A stretch of DNA of 64,000 nucleotides from Clostridiales bacterium CHKCI006 (GTDB taxonomy: Bacteria > Bacillota_I > Bacilli_A > Erysipelotrichales > Coprobacillaceae). The notes under the pieces are model-generated. The model saw only the letters and a list, made by a program, of their open reading frames with translations. It was not told where the DNA came from and searched no databases. Positions 40,011-47,808 of this stretch are shown here, piece by piece. Location of the stretch: NCBI GenBank assembly GCA_900018345.1, contig FCNA01000129.1, positions 62,001 through 126,000 on the forward strand. Direction: 5' to 3'. Numbering within the stretch: position 1 is the stretch's first letter; each line of letters starts with the position of its first letter. A program made the position numbers and the translations under genes.

Positions 40011-40946
40011 ATCATAAATCAGGATCTGTCCCGGATAGATCAAATCAGGATGACTGAGGCTGTTAAGATCCACCAGCCTACTGACCGTCGTCCCCAGCTT
40101 TTTGGCAATTTGTGAAAGTGTATCTCCTTTTTGCACCGTATAGATTTTTCTAGACGATGGTAGAAGAAGCTTTTGACCAGGATAGATCGTATAAGGTGGC
40201 GAAATCGCATTTATACGTGCGATCTCCTGCCACGACAGACCCAGCTTAGCGCCTATCTCACTCAACGTATCCCCTTTCTGAACTGTATAAGTGGTTTGTT
40301 TTTCTGGTTTCTCAATCTGCTCCGTATCCTGACGTACATAACGCCACCAGGCATCCTCGTCACCATAAAAGAGATTGAGGTCCAGATTTCCGTTATAACC
40401 CGTGAGTCGACCATGAGAAGTCCATTGCCAGATAGCATAAAATGGCCATTGACCACTCGATGGCGGATTGCCGGCACTACGCATATCATAATTGTGATCC
40501 GGCTGATTATCACGATACTGCGCGATCCAAAGCCCATACCCTCTAGAAACAACAGGCGACCAGTCATAGCGTCTGACCGTTGAAGCATTCATATAGATCA
40601 ACGGCTTGGTATGCCAGGCTTCCTCAACGCGTTCCAACCATGCCAATGCCCAGCCAACCTGGCTTGTATCCTGAAGCTCCCAGTCCAAACATGGAATACA
40701 GTCTCCCACATAGCCTTTGGTATGGGCAATAAAAAAGTCAGCCTCCTCTTTGGCCGTATGACTGACTGGTTCAGCCATATGATAGACGCCTCGTAGCTTG
40801 CCTAATCTTTTTACATTCTGATAATGCGTATCGCACATTTTGGCGACCGTCAGTCCCTGACTAGCCTTGATGATAGCAAAATCAAACGCAATCTTAGCAA
40901 GATCGATATCAGCCTGATAATTAGATAAATCAATTCCCTGCAACAT
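40008..40946 (-). CDS. GH25 lysozyme with two LysM repeats
   Basis: 312 residues. N-acetylmuramidase domain 1-~200 (GIDLSNYQADIDL with Asp6; catalytic CLDWEL with Asp88/Glu90; AIWQWTSHGRLTGYNGNLDLN), then LysM modules at ~219-263 and ~268-311 (both YTVQKGDTLS, NxxxxxxIYPGQ). There is no signal peptide, so the enzyme either stays in the cytoplasm until lysis or uses another route. Divergent neighbour of the cotJ genes; mother-cell lysis or germination is a possibility, not shown. No phage genes nearby. Confidence 0.93.
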   Translation of the reverse strand: MLQGIDLSNYQADIDLAKIAFDFAIIKASQGLTVAKMCDTHYQNVKRLGKLRGVYHMAEPVSHTAKEEADFFIAHTKGYVGDCIPCLDWELQDTSQVGWALAWLERVEEAWHTKPLIYMNASTVRRYDWSPVVSRGYGLWIAQYRDNQPDHNYDMRSAGNPPSSGQWPFYAIWQWTSHGRLTGYNGNLDLNLFYGDEDAWWRYVRQDTEQIEKPEKQTTYTVQKGDTLSEIGAKLGLSWQEIARINAISPPYTIYPGQKLLLPSSRKIYTVQKGDTLSQIAKKLGTTVSRLVDLNSLSHPDLIYPGQILIYD

Positions 40947-41022
40947 CCTTTCACCTCCTCAATTATGTATATGTGACGCACGACTTTCTGGTCTGGATAT
41001 CTGACATCTAGTTATTTGTCCA

Positions 41023-41050
41023 AACCAAAAATGAGTCCAGACATACCTTA
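41023..41050 (+). promoter_or_regulatory. Possible sporulation-sigma (SigK/SigE-like) promoter of cotJ
   Basis: AC, 16-base spacer, CATA (41042-41045), three bases, TA (41049-41050) fits the short SigK consensus AC-N16-CATA-N3-TA. The match is low in information; the coat genes downstream are what make it plausible. Confidence 0.35.
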
Positions 41051-41064
41051 AAGTGAAAGGAGAG

Positions 41065-41490
41065 ATGATAACAGTGAATTATTTTCGACAGTGTACAAAT
41101 AATCAGATGACGCAAACAATCCCAGATCATTCTGGCAATACTTGTTTATTCAGCGCCGAAGAAGGCTTCAACCTAGGAAACCTGTTTAAAAATTTGTACA
41201 CTCCTTATGGTCAGATGACCAATTTTGCCTTACAGCCCTGTTCGCCACGACAGGCTTGTCTGATGCAGGTACAGATTCTTGAATTTGCAGCGCACGAGCT
41301 CAACCTTTACCTGGACACGCATCCGGACGATGAAAAAATGCTGGCACTATTCAATGAATACAACGCGTGTGCTTTAAAAGTGCGCAAGGAATTTGAAGTA
41401 AAATTTGGTCCATTGGCGGTGAGTGATGTCAATGCGGACTGCACCTCATGGATTTGGATACAGGGACCATGGCCCTGGGAAAGGCAGTAG
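41065..41490 (+). CDS. cotJB: Spore coat protein, CotJA-CotJB fusion
   Basis: About 141 residues. The C-terminal ~75 are CotJB: LEFAAHELNLYLDTHPDDEK, LFNEYNACALKVRKEFE, and the final WIWIQGPWPWE. The N-terminal part (LFSAEEGFNLGNLFKNLYTPYG) resembles the core of CotJA, normally a separate small gene before cotJB. Start uncertain: AAAGGAG at 41056-41062 is two bases from ATG 41065 and eleven from GTG 41074. Ends seven bases before cotJC. Confidence 0.82.
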   Translation: MITVNYFRQCTNNQMTQTIPDHSGNTCLFSAEEGFNLGNLFKNLYTPYGQMTNFALQPCSPRQACLMQVQILEFAAHELNLYLDTHPDDEKMLALFNEYNACALKVRKEFEVKFGPLAVSDVNADCTSWIWIQGPWPWERQ

Positions 41491-41497
41491 ATGAAAC

Positions 41498-42085
41498 ATG
41501 TGGAAATATGATAAAAAACTTCAATACCCCATTCATATTCAAAATGGCGATCTCAGCATGGCCAAAAACATCATCACTCAGTTTGGTGGTCCCAACGGTG
41601 AATTAGCCGCCAGCATGCGCTATTTGACGCAACGCTACACGATGCCAGATGACAAAGGAAAGGCCCTTTTAACGGATATTGGTACAGAGGAATTGGCTCA
41701 TATGGAAATGATCAGTACAATGGTGTATCAATTAATGCAGGGTGCCAGTCTTCAGGAAATCAAGCAGGCTGGACTAGAAGGCCATTATACGGAACATGGT
41801 TTCTCTCTTTATCCAGTCAATGCCCAGGGCTACTCATTTAGAGTCGACTACTTTGCCGCAACTGGCGACCCAATTGCAGATTTATGTGAAGACCTCGCGG
41901 CTGAACAAAAAGCCCGAGCCATTTACGAGAATCTGATGGATCAGACGAACTGTCCAGACATTTTAGGGCCACTTTCCTATTTGAGACAGCGTGAGATCGT
42001 GCACTACCAGCGCTTCTTAGAACTGTATAATGAATATCTGGCTAAAGGGTACGGCATGAAAAAACAGGGAAACTGTCGATTTTAG
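41498..42085 (+). CDS. cotJC: Spore coat protein CotJC (manganese catalase family)
   Basis: 195 residues. Ferritin-like four-helix protein related to manganese catalases; in Bacillus part of the inner coat. MWKYDKKLQYPI at the N-terminus, GGPNGELAASMRYL and the metal-ligand helices TEELAHMEMI and REIVHYQRF. Downstream partner of the CotJA-CotJB fusion; ends in a terminator. Shows that the organism, or a recent ancestor, sporulates. Confidence 0.93.
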   Translation: MWKYDKKLQYPIHIQNGDLSMAKNIITQFGGPNGELAASMRYLTQRYTMPDDKGKALLTDIGTEELAHMEMISTMVYQLMQGASLQEIKQAGLEGHYTEHGFSLYPVNAQGYSFRVDYFAATGDPIADLCEDLAAEQKARAIYENLMDQTNCPDILGPLSYLRQREIVHYQRFLELYNEYLAKGYGMKKQGNCRF

Positions 42086-42100
42086 ACAGTTCCCTTTCTT
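42067..42100 (+). terminator. Terminator of the cotJ operon
   Basis: GGGAAACTGTC pairs with GACAGTTCCC (one bulge) around the stop codon, then TTTCTT. Confidence 0.78.
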
Positions 42101-42116
42101 CTAGAGGTCTAGACGC

Positions 42117-42278
42117 TTGCGAATGATCCGCATCTTAGCTTCACTCTCTATTTTGCTTATTGTCTGGCATTTCTTTCAGATTCTTTGCGGCGCACCATTG
42201 ATACGCTGCCTCTATCTCTTATTGACCATCGCTTTGATCCTTTGTCTTTCGGTCATTATTTTAATAACCACAAAATAA
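42117..42278 (+). CDS. Possible small hydrophobic protein (51-53 residues)
   Basis: TTG at 42117 lies nine bases from AGAGG; in-frame ATG at 42123. The product would be two transmembrane segments (ILASLSILLIVWHFFQIL and LYLLLTIALILCLSVIILI) with little else. A hairpin GGTATGG/CCATACC follows at 42280-42300. No homology recognised; could be a spore membrane peptide or chance. Confidence 0.4.
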   Translation: MRMIRILASLSILLIVWHFFQILCGAPLIRCLYLLLTIALILCLSVIILITTK

Positions 42279-42364
42279 AAGGTATGGTTGCTTCCATACC
42301 CCTCTAGACTAAATCACTGCCTAAATCGTGAATAAAACTGCTTCCCTACAAACAGTTTTTCTTT

Positions 42365-42709
42365 TTAAGCTTCGTCTTCTTCAATTAACATCTTGATCAG
42401 TTCAAGATGTTTTTCAATGATCCTTCGATTCCGCTCTGATTTAAGATAATATTCCTGAATTTCGGCCAAACTGTCTATCAACCCAACGTCTAATGTCTTT
42501 CCTGTTAGAATATAGACAAAATCTACATCCAAGGCGACACATAGCTTTTCCAACGTTTTGAATGTCAAGTCTACATGACCATTTTCAATTTTGGATATAT
42601 AAAAGTTTGTTATCCCCGTCAACTTATATAGATCCAATTGACTATAACCTAGTTCAGTCCTCCTCTTCTTAATTCTTTTCCCGATTTGATCATAATCAAA
42701 AATCGCCAT
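42365..42709 (-). CDS. XRE family helix-turn-helix regulator
   Basis: 114 residues. Cro/C1-type HTH at ~8-63 (GKRIKKRRTELGYSQLDLYKLTG, FYISKIENGHVDLTFKTLEKLC), then a charged C-terminal helix (YYLKSERNRRIIEKHLELIKM) likely for dimerisation. ATG at 42709 is eight bases from AAAGGAG; ATG at 42715 is two bases from it. Target unknown; the adjoining 329-base gap with inverted repeats is an obvious candidate. Confidence 0.9.
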   Translation of the reverse strand: MAIFDYDQIGKRIKKRRTELGYSQLDLYKLTGITNFYISKIENGHVDLTFKTLEKLCVALDVDFVYILTGKTLDVGLIDSLAEIQEYYLKSERNRRIIEKHLELIKMLIEEDEA

Positions 42710-42920
42710 TGTCATTTCTCCTTTCTTTAAAGTTGTACAATAATATCATACTATGTTTAAGAAATGTTGCAAATCAGAAATCGCAATTTTTTTCTTTTTT
42801 TTATATCCAAACTGTCGGTTTTATCAGATTAAGCAACATACTGTACAAAATAAAAGAAAATGCGCCGAATAAGGAGATTTCTTGCCCCTATGGTCAAAAA
42901 AAAGCAAATATCTTAGACAA

Positions 42921-42955
42921 AATGATTTATTCGGACAAGGTTAGAATAAATCATT
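42921..42955. repeat. 12-bp perfect inverted repeat upstream of pfk
   Basis: AATGATTTATTC (42921-42932) and GAATAAATCATT (42944-42955) with an 11-base spacer. The right arm meets the -35 of the candidate pfk promoter, as an operator would. Confidence 0.75.
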
Positions 42956-42982
42956 CATATTCTTTACAATCTATGTTAAAAT
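42954..42982 (+). promoter_or_regulatory. Candidate promoter of pfk
   Basis: TTCATA (42954-42959), 17-base spacer, TAAAAT (42977-42982). Moderate match only. Confidence 0.45.
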
Positions 42983-43038
42983 AAGAAATGAACAATACTA
43001 ATGATTATATTCATTAATAAAGAATGAGGAGTGTTAAT

Positions 43039-44259
43039 ATGAAAAAAAACTGCATGGTCGGTCAGTCCGGCGGTCCTACAGCAGCGATCAATGCCAGCCT
43101 TGCCGGTGTCATTGAAGAAGCCTACAAACAAGGTTTCGAACATGTCTACGGTCTCAAAAACGGCATTCAGGGACTTTTGGAAGATACCTATTTTGATTTG
43201 AATGTCTTTAAAGATCAGGATAAACGCAATGCTTTGAAGTGTACTCCGGCGATGTATCTTGGCAGCTGCCGTTATAAATTACCTGAGATTGACGAGGACA
43301 AGCGTCCTTATGAAAAGATCTTTGAGATATTTAATACACTGCAAATCACCGATTTCTTTTATATCGGCGGCAACGATTCAATGGATACCGTCATGAAATT
43401 ATCCAGTTATGCCAGAATGATCGATGCCCCCATTCATATCATCGGTATTCCAAAAACGATTGACAATGACTTAATGGGAACCGATCATACGCCGGGATTT
43501 GGTTCTGCAGCTAAATATGTTGCATGCAGCATGCTAGAGATCATCCATGATAGCATGATCTATAAAGTGAAGTCTGTGACGATTGTCGAAATCATGGGAA
43601 GAAATGCCGGTTGGCTGACGGCTGCCAGCGCACTGGCGCGCAACTCACATCAGGTTGCGCCAGATTTGATCTATCTGCCAGAAGTGCCTTTTGATACAGA
43701 TGCTTTTCTCGATCATATTCGTGAACTTTTCAAAACCAGAAGAAATATCATCATCGCCGTTTCAGAGGGAATCCGCGATCGTCAGGGACGTTTTCTGGAC
43801 GAAGATTCTTCGTATACATCTAAAGATGTCTTTGGACATGTCTTACATAGCGGAACGGGTAAGATTCTGGAAAATCTCGTTCGCGATACTTTCCATTGCA
43901 AGGTGCGCAGTATTGAGTTGAATGTCCTGCAGCGCTGTGCCATGCATATCGCCAGCAAAACAGACCTCGATGAAGCACAATGGATCGGTCAAGAAGCAGT
44001 GAAAGCAGCACTTGAAGGCAAGACCGAAAGAATGATGGGCTTTGTACGTAATCCACAAGGCAAGATCAGTATCACTGATTTTGATGTCCATGCCATCGCC
44101 AATAAAGAAAAACGCATCCCACTGGAATGGATCAGCCCCGATCATCATGATATTACCAATGAACTCTATGAATATCTATATCCGCTGATTCAAGGTGAGG
44201 TAACGCTTGATTACCAGAATGGTGTACCTTGCTATCTCGATATTTCACATTTAATGTAG
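43039..44259 (+). CDS. 6-phosphofructokinase, probably pyrophosphate-dependent
   Basis: 406 residues. Phosphorylates fructose-6-phosphate. The catalytic PKTIDND carries Lys where ATP-dependent enzymes have Gly, and YIGGNDSMD carries Asp where they have Gly104; both favour PPi as donor. The usual GGDDS reads GGNDS here. EIMGRNAGWLTAASAL and VSEGIRD are conserved. ATG at 43039 seven bases from GAGGAG. With ppdK in the window, a PPi-linked glycolysis is likely. Confidence 0.88.
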   Translation: MKKNCMVGQSGGPTAAINASLAGVIEEAYKQGFEHVYGLKNGIQGLLEDTYFDLNVFKDQDKRNALKCTPAMYLGSCRYKLPEIDEDKRPYEKIFEIFNTLQITDFFYIGGNDSMDTVMKLSSYARMIDAPIHIIGIPKTIDNDLMGTDHTPGFGSAAKYVACSMLEIIHDSMIYKVKSVTIVEIMGRNAGWLTAASALARNSHQVAPDLIYLPEVPFDTDAFLDHIRELFKTRRNIIIAVSEGIRDRQGRFLDEDSSYTSKDVFGHVLHSGTGKILENLVRDTFHCKVRSIELNVLQRCAMHIASKTDLDEAQWIGQEAVKAALEGKTERMMGFVRNPQGKISITDFDVHAIANKEKRIPLEWISPDHHDITNELYEYLYPLIQGEVTLDYQNGVPCYLDISHLM

Positions 44260-44288
44260 CGATTGTTGACATAACAATCGCTTTTTTG
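44258..44288 (+). terminator. Terminator of pfk
   Basis: AGCGATTGTT and AACAATCGCT around GACAT, then TTTTTT. Confidence 0.9.
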
Positions 44289-44363
44289 ATACGTTCTTAA
44301 CGTTTTTTTTACTTTTTCACCCCTGCGCTTTATGCTATACTGTCTATGGAAAGAGGTGATCTT

Positions 44364-45182
44364 ATGCCATCAACCTATGCCCACTATCGTTTTGGAAAGG
44401 AAATCAAGGACTTGCTCGATACAAACAAACAGAAGATCATCGAACAATATCCGACCCTGTTCCAACTAGGGGTACATGGTCCTGATTTATTATTCTACTA
44501 TCATCCACTGCACCACAATGACGTGAGTGCGCTGGGAAACACCATACATAGTCTTCCGGCAGAGCAGTTTTTTGGGCCGCTCTTTCAGCGTCTGAAAGAA
44601 ACAGACAGTCCAGCTGCCTTGGCCTATCTATATGGTTATCTTTGTCATTTTGGGCTGGATACAACCTGCCATACTTATATCGAAAAGATTCAGGCAGAGC
44701 ACATTGCCTGCCACTCCGAAATCGAAGATGATCTCGAACGAGCGCTTTTAGTCCTGGATCACTATGACCCGGTTCGTTATCCTTTGTATCAACTCATTGA
44801 TTATCGAAAAGAGGATATCCCTGTCATTCAGAGCTTTTATCCAACACTGGATGAACATGTGATCAAAACGGCCATCAAAGGCATGCGTTTCTATCACCAC
44901 CTGCTCTATTGTCCGCATCCTTTCAAGCGTCGATTGCTCATCCAAGGAATCAAATGGATCGGTCAGCATCCTAACCTGACCGGACACATTGTGATGCCGG
45001 AACCTGATTTGCGTCTGCAAAGTACCACTGCCCATCTTTTAACGCTTTACGAGAAGGCCAAGCATGTCGCAATTGAACTGTTTGCTTCTTTAGATGACGC
45101 ACTTCTTGCCGGCCAAGTCAACCACCCTTACTACCAGAGAACCTTTGATATCAACGAGGAGGAAATTCAAATTGAAGCTTAA
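44364..45182 (+). CDS. Zinc-dependent phospholipase C family protein
   Basis: 272 residues. The N-terminus MPSTYAHYRFGKEI and the spaced histidines (LGVHGPDLLFYYHPLHH, GYLCHFGLDTTCHTYIE) match the zinc-dependent phospholipase C-like fold (PF00882). No signal peptide, so a secreted toxin role is unlikely; these intracellular homologues are uncharacterised. ATG at 44364 lies three bases past AGGTGAT. Overlaps the MFS gene by 11 bases. Confidence 0.82.
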   Translation: MPSTYAHYRFGKEIKDLLDTNKQKIIEQYPTLFQLGVHGPDLLFYYHPLHHNDVSALGNTIHSLPAEQFFGPLFQRLKETDSPAALAYLYGYLCHFGLDTTCHTYIEKIQAEHIACHSEIEDDLERALLVLDHYDPVRYPLYQLIDYRKEDIPVIQSFYPTLDEHVIKTAIKGMRFYHHLLYCPHPFKRRLLIQGIKWIGQHPNLTGHIVMPEPDLRLQSTTAHLLTLYEKAKHVAIELFASLDDALLAGQVNHPYYQRTFDINEEEIQIEA

Positions 45183-46404
45183 ACTTACCAAACTGGAGAA
45201 GGCCTGGATCCTTTATGATGTCGGTAATTCGGCCTTTATCCTACTTGTATCTACGATCATGCCCATTTATTTTAATTATCTGGGAGACCTGGCTGGATTG
45301 TCATCTGTTGACTATCTTGCCTACTGGGGATACGGAACCTCCATCTCTACCCTGATCGTCGCCCTGCTTGGACCGGTTTTAGGAACTGTCGCAGATACAC
45401 GAAATTATAAGAAAAAATTATTTACCGGGGCTATGCTGATTGGAGCCGTCAGCTGTGTCCTGCTTGGTCTGGCATCGACCTGGCTGGTGTTTCTGATCAT
45501 TTTTGTCATCGCTAAAGTCGGCTATTCGGCCAGTCTGATTTTCTATGATGCCATGCTGACAGACATTACCACTGAAAATCGGATGGATACAGTGTCCAGC
45601 CATGGCTATGCCTGGGGCTACATTGGCTCCTGTATTCCTTTTGGCATCGGTCTGGTCCTGGTCTTAGGTGGCTCATCTTTTGGATTATCCATGCCGCTAG
45701 CCATGTCTTTGACTTTTGCCATGATTGCCATTTGGTGGGTCGTCATGAGCCTTCCACTTTTACGTCGTTACCAGCAGAAGTTTTATGTTGATCATCCGTC
45801 TCACATCTTTCAAAATAGCCTGGGGCGTTTATGGAACACATTGAAAAAAGCGCAAAAGAATAAGAAGATCCTCTGGTTCTTATTAGCCTTCTTCTTTTAT
45901 ATCGACGGTGTCTATACCATCATTGATATGGCTACTGCTTATGGTCAGGCACTTGGTTTAGACAGCACAGGCTTATTGATTGCCCTCTTAATGACACAAA
46001 TTGTTGCCTTCCCATGTTCTATTACTTTTGGGCGTCTATCCAAAAAGTATGATCCCAAGCAGCTCATCACAATTTGTATCTTAGCCTATACAGGTATTGC
46101 CATCTTTGCCCTGTTCATGTCCACTCAGCTTCACTTCTGGATCCTGGCCTTTATTGTCGGTATGTTCCAGGGTGGTATCCAGGCCCTATCTCGATCCTAT
46201 TTTGCCAAGATCATTCCGAATGAAAACGCAGGAGAATATTTTGGTATCATGGATATTTGCGGAAAGGGTGCCTCTTTTTTAGGAACAGCGATCATCTCTA
46301 TCGCCAGTCAGGTCACCGGCAATATCAATATCGGTGTGGGCATGCTGACGATCCTGTTTATTCTGGGTCTTCTCTTCTTTAGAAAATCTGCTAAACTTGC
46401 CTAA
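45172..46404 (+). CDS. MFS transporter, Atg22/UMF1-like
   Basis: 410 residues, twelve hydrophobic segments. LEKAWILYDVGNSAFILLVSTIMP at the start and GMFQGGIQALSRSYFAKIIP in the C-terminal half are typical of the UMF1 (Atg22-like) MFS family; substrate unknown. Start is TTG at 45172 nine bases from GAGGAGG; the longer open frame lacks a start site. Coupled to the phospholipase C-like gene. Convergent with MocR gene, overlapping it by 14 bases. Confidence 0.85.
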   Translation: MKLKLTKLEKAWILYDVGNSAFILLVSTIMPIYFNYLGDLAGLSSVDYLAYWGYGTSISTLIVALLGPVLGTVADTRNYKKKLFTGAMLIGAVSCVLLGLASTWLVFLIIFVIAKVGYSASLIFYDAMLTDITTENRMDTVSSHGYAWGYIGSCIPFGIGLVLVLGGSSFGLSMPLAMSLTFAMIAIWWVVMSLPLLRRYQQKFYVDHPSHIFQNSLGRLWNTLKKAQKNKKILWFLLAFFFYIDGVYTIIDMATAYGQALGLDSTGLLIALLMTQIVAFPCSITFGRLSKKYDPKQLITICILAYTGIAIFALFMSTQLHFWILAFIVGMFQGGIQALSRSYFAKIIPNENAGEYFGIMDICGKGASFLGTAIISIASQVTGNINIGVGMLTILFILGLLFFRKSAKLA

Positions 46405-47716
46405 GGGCAAGTTTTTTGATTAACTGAAATGCCTCTGCAATTTTGGTAGCATCCACCCCTCCGAAGGCCATATGCAATGCCTTAGGATCCTGACTGGCAA
46501 ACGCAATCTGATGCTGACTGGCCCGGATATAAAAATCATCCGGCAGATCAAGAGGGCAAATAAATAGCTGACTGGTCTCAAAAAAATGGAACTGATCCAC
46601 ATTGAGGATATTTTGGATTCCCTCTTTCATAAGCTGACTTTTTTTTAGAGATTGGCGCCTCAATTTACGGATCCGTCTTTCCAGATGTCCCTCACGCAAA
46701 TAATAATTAAAAACATTCTGCTCAATTTTCGAAGCCGTCTGATTATAACATTTGATCTGCATTTGCAGCTGTTGCGCCAATGCAACCGGTAAGACCATGC
46801 AGGCTATTCGCAAAGAAGGCAGCAGCAGGCGTGAAAAGGAATTCAGATAAATGACATTTTCTTCTCCGGAAAGCCCCTGAATAGCCGGAAAACTGGGAGT
46901 CACATAATGCATTTCGCCATTGAGATCATCTTCAATCAAAAAAACATGATGGCGCTGCAGCTTCTCTATCAGCCATAAACGTCGCTTCATCTTCAGATTG
47001 AGTTCCGTGGGTGTCAGATACAGCACATCAATTTGCGTAAAATCGACCTCATCTAATGAATGAAAAAGCCGGATCTCATGATGGCAGTCTTGAAAGACCT
47101 GGATCGCCTGTCTGAAACCTGGATGGATAAACCCGACCTTTAATACCTGTGAGGCAAACCGGCCACAGAACATATAAAGCAGAGGCTGAATACCGGCACC
47201 GATCACCAATTGATCCGCTGTACATTTCACCCCTCGCCCCCGATATAAATAATCAGATAATGCTTCCCGCAGTTCCCACTCACCTAGACGCTCACCATAC
47301 GAGGCAATATCCTGATCACGGTCCATAACAATGCGCATATAGCGACGCCATAGTTTCGTATCAAAATCAGAAGCATCCACATATCGACTGGAAAAATTAT
47401 AGAGGATCTGATCCTCAGAAGCACTCTTTGAAGTTTTCTGAACGATGAGCTGCTCCTTATTCAGACCATAAGGCAAATCACAATAATAGCCTGATCGAGA
47501 CCGACTAATCACATAACCTTCGCTGACTAACAGTTCGTAAGCATTCTCAATCGTTGTTCGCGATAAATGCAGATCCTTTGCCAGCTGACGGATGGATGGC
47601 AGGCGATCCCCATTTTGAATATAGCCCGACAACATCTGATTGACTAAATAATCATGTAATTCCTGATAGAATGGTTTGCTTGTGTGCAGTTGAAAGCTTA
47701 AATGTTCAATCTTCAT
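46391..47716 (-). CDS. MocR/GntR-type regulator with aminotransferase-like domain, PLP lysine lost
   Basis: 441 residues. Winged-helix GntR domain 1-~80 (GDRLPSIRQLAKDLHLSRTTIENAY), then a fold type I aminotransferase-like domain. In GabR/PdxR the effector PLP binds a Lys in the motif TFSKxLxPxLR; here it reads SFSRLLLPSLR, with Arg296 (codon at 46829-46831). The preceding IEDDLNGEMHY keeps the Asp region. Divergent from an ECF transporter S component across three direct repeats, so it probably controls that gene. Confidence 0.88.
   Translation of the reverse strand: MKIEHLSFQLHTSKPFYQELHDYLVNQMLSGYIQNGDRLPSIRQLAKDLHLSRTTIENAYELLVSEGYVISRSRSGYYCDLPYGLNKEQLIVQKTSKSASEDQILYNFSSRYVDASDFDTKLWRRYMRIVMDRDQDIASYGERLGEWELREALSDYLYRGRGVKCTADQLVIGAGIQPLLYMFCGRFASQVLKVGFIHPGFRQAIQVFQDCHHEIRLFHSLDEVDFTQIDVLYLTPTELNLKMKRRLWLIEKLQRHHVFLIEDDLNGEMHYVTPSFPAIQGLSGEENVIYLNSFSRLLLPSLRIACMVLPVALAQQLQMQIKCYNQTASKIEQNVFNYYLREGHLERRIRKLRRQSLKKSQLMKEGIQNILNVDQFHFFETSQLFICPLDLPDDFYIRASQHQIAFASQDPKALHMAFGGVDATKIAEAFQLIKKLALRQV
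46392..46419 (+). terminator. Terminator of the MFS transporter gene
   Basis: AAACTTGCC and GGGCAAGTTT around TAA, followed by TTTTTT; lies in the overlap with the convergent MocR gene. Confidence 0.78.
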
Positions 47717-47728
47717 CTGACCCTCTCC

Positions 47729-47785
47729 TTTTTATCAAAACTGTGTATTTTTATCATGTCAGTTTACTGTTATCATTATAGCATA
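47729..47785. repeat. Three 19-bp-spaced direct repeats, probable MocR operator
   Basis: TTATCA occurs at 47732, 47751 and 47770, exactly 19 bases apart. Aligned 19-mers share TTTTATCA at the 5' side and a GT..TA-like 3' part in the first two copies. They fill the 92-base divergent region between the regulator and the ECF S component. MocR regulators commonly bind direct repeats. Confidence 0.7.
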
Positions 47786-47808
47786 CTTTAAGTAAAGGAG
47801 TCATGATG

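Larger units (their letters stand above)
42710..43038. other. 329-base intergenic region between XRE regulator and pfk
   Basis: AT-rich, no convincing gene; an open frame at 42709-42984 has no ribosome-binding site or protein-like composition. Contents: two TTGTACAA-like motifs (TTGTACAA at about 42733 and CTGTACAA at about 42841), a 12-bp inverted repeat at 42921-42955, a candidate promoter at 42954-42982, and a 6-bp inverted repeat TAATGA/TCATTA just before the pfk ribosome-binding site. Confidence 0.6.

Noticed and set aside
40008-40946. Prophage remnant suggested by a signal-less GH25 lysozyme
   Set aside because: No holin, tail, capsid, integrase or attachment repeats near it; neighbours are mutY and cotJ genes.
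42280-42366. Two hairpins after the small hydrophobic frame as a riboswitch
   Set aside because: GGTATGG/CCATACC and AAACTG/CAGTTT look like simple terminator-type stems between convergent units; no conserved aptamer sequence.
42709-42984. 91-codon open frame in the gap before pfk
   Set aside because: Starts inside the regulator's ribosome-binding region on the opposite strand, has no ribosome-binding site and an AT-driven composition; covers inverted repeats that look regulatory.
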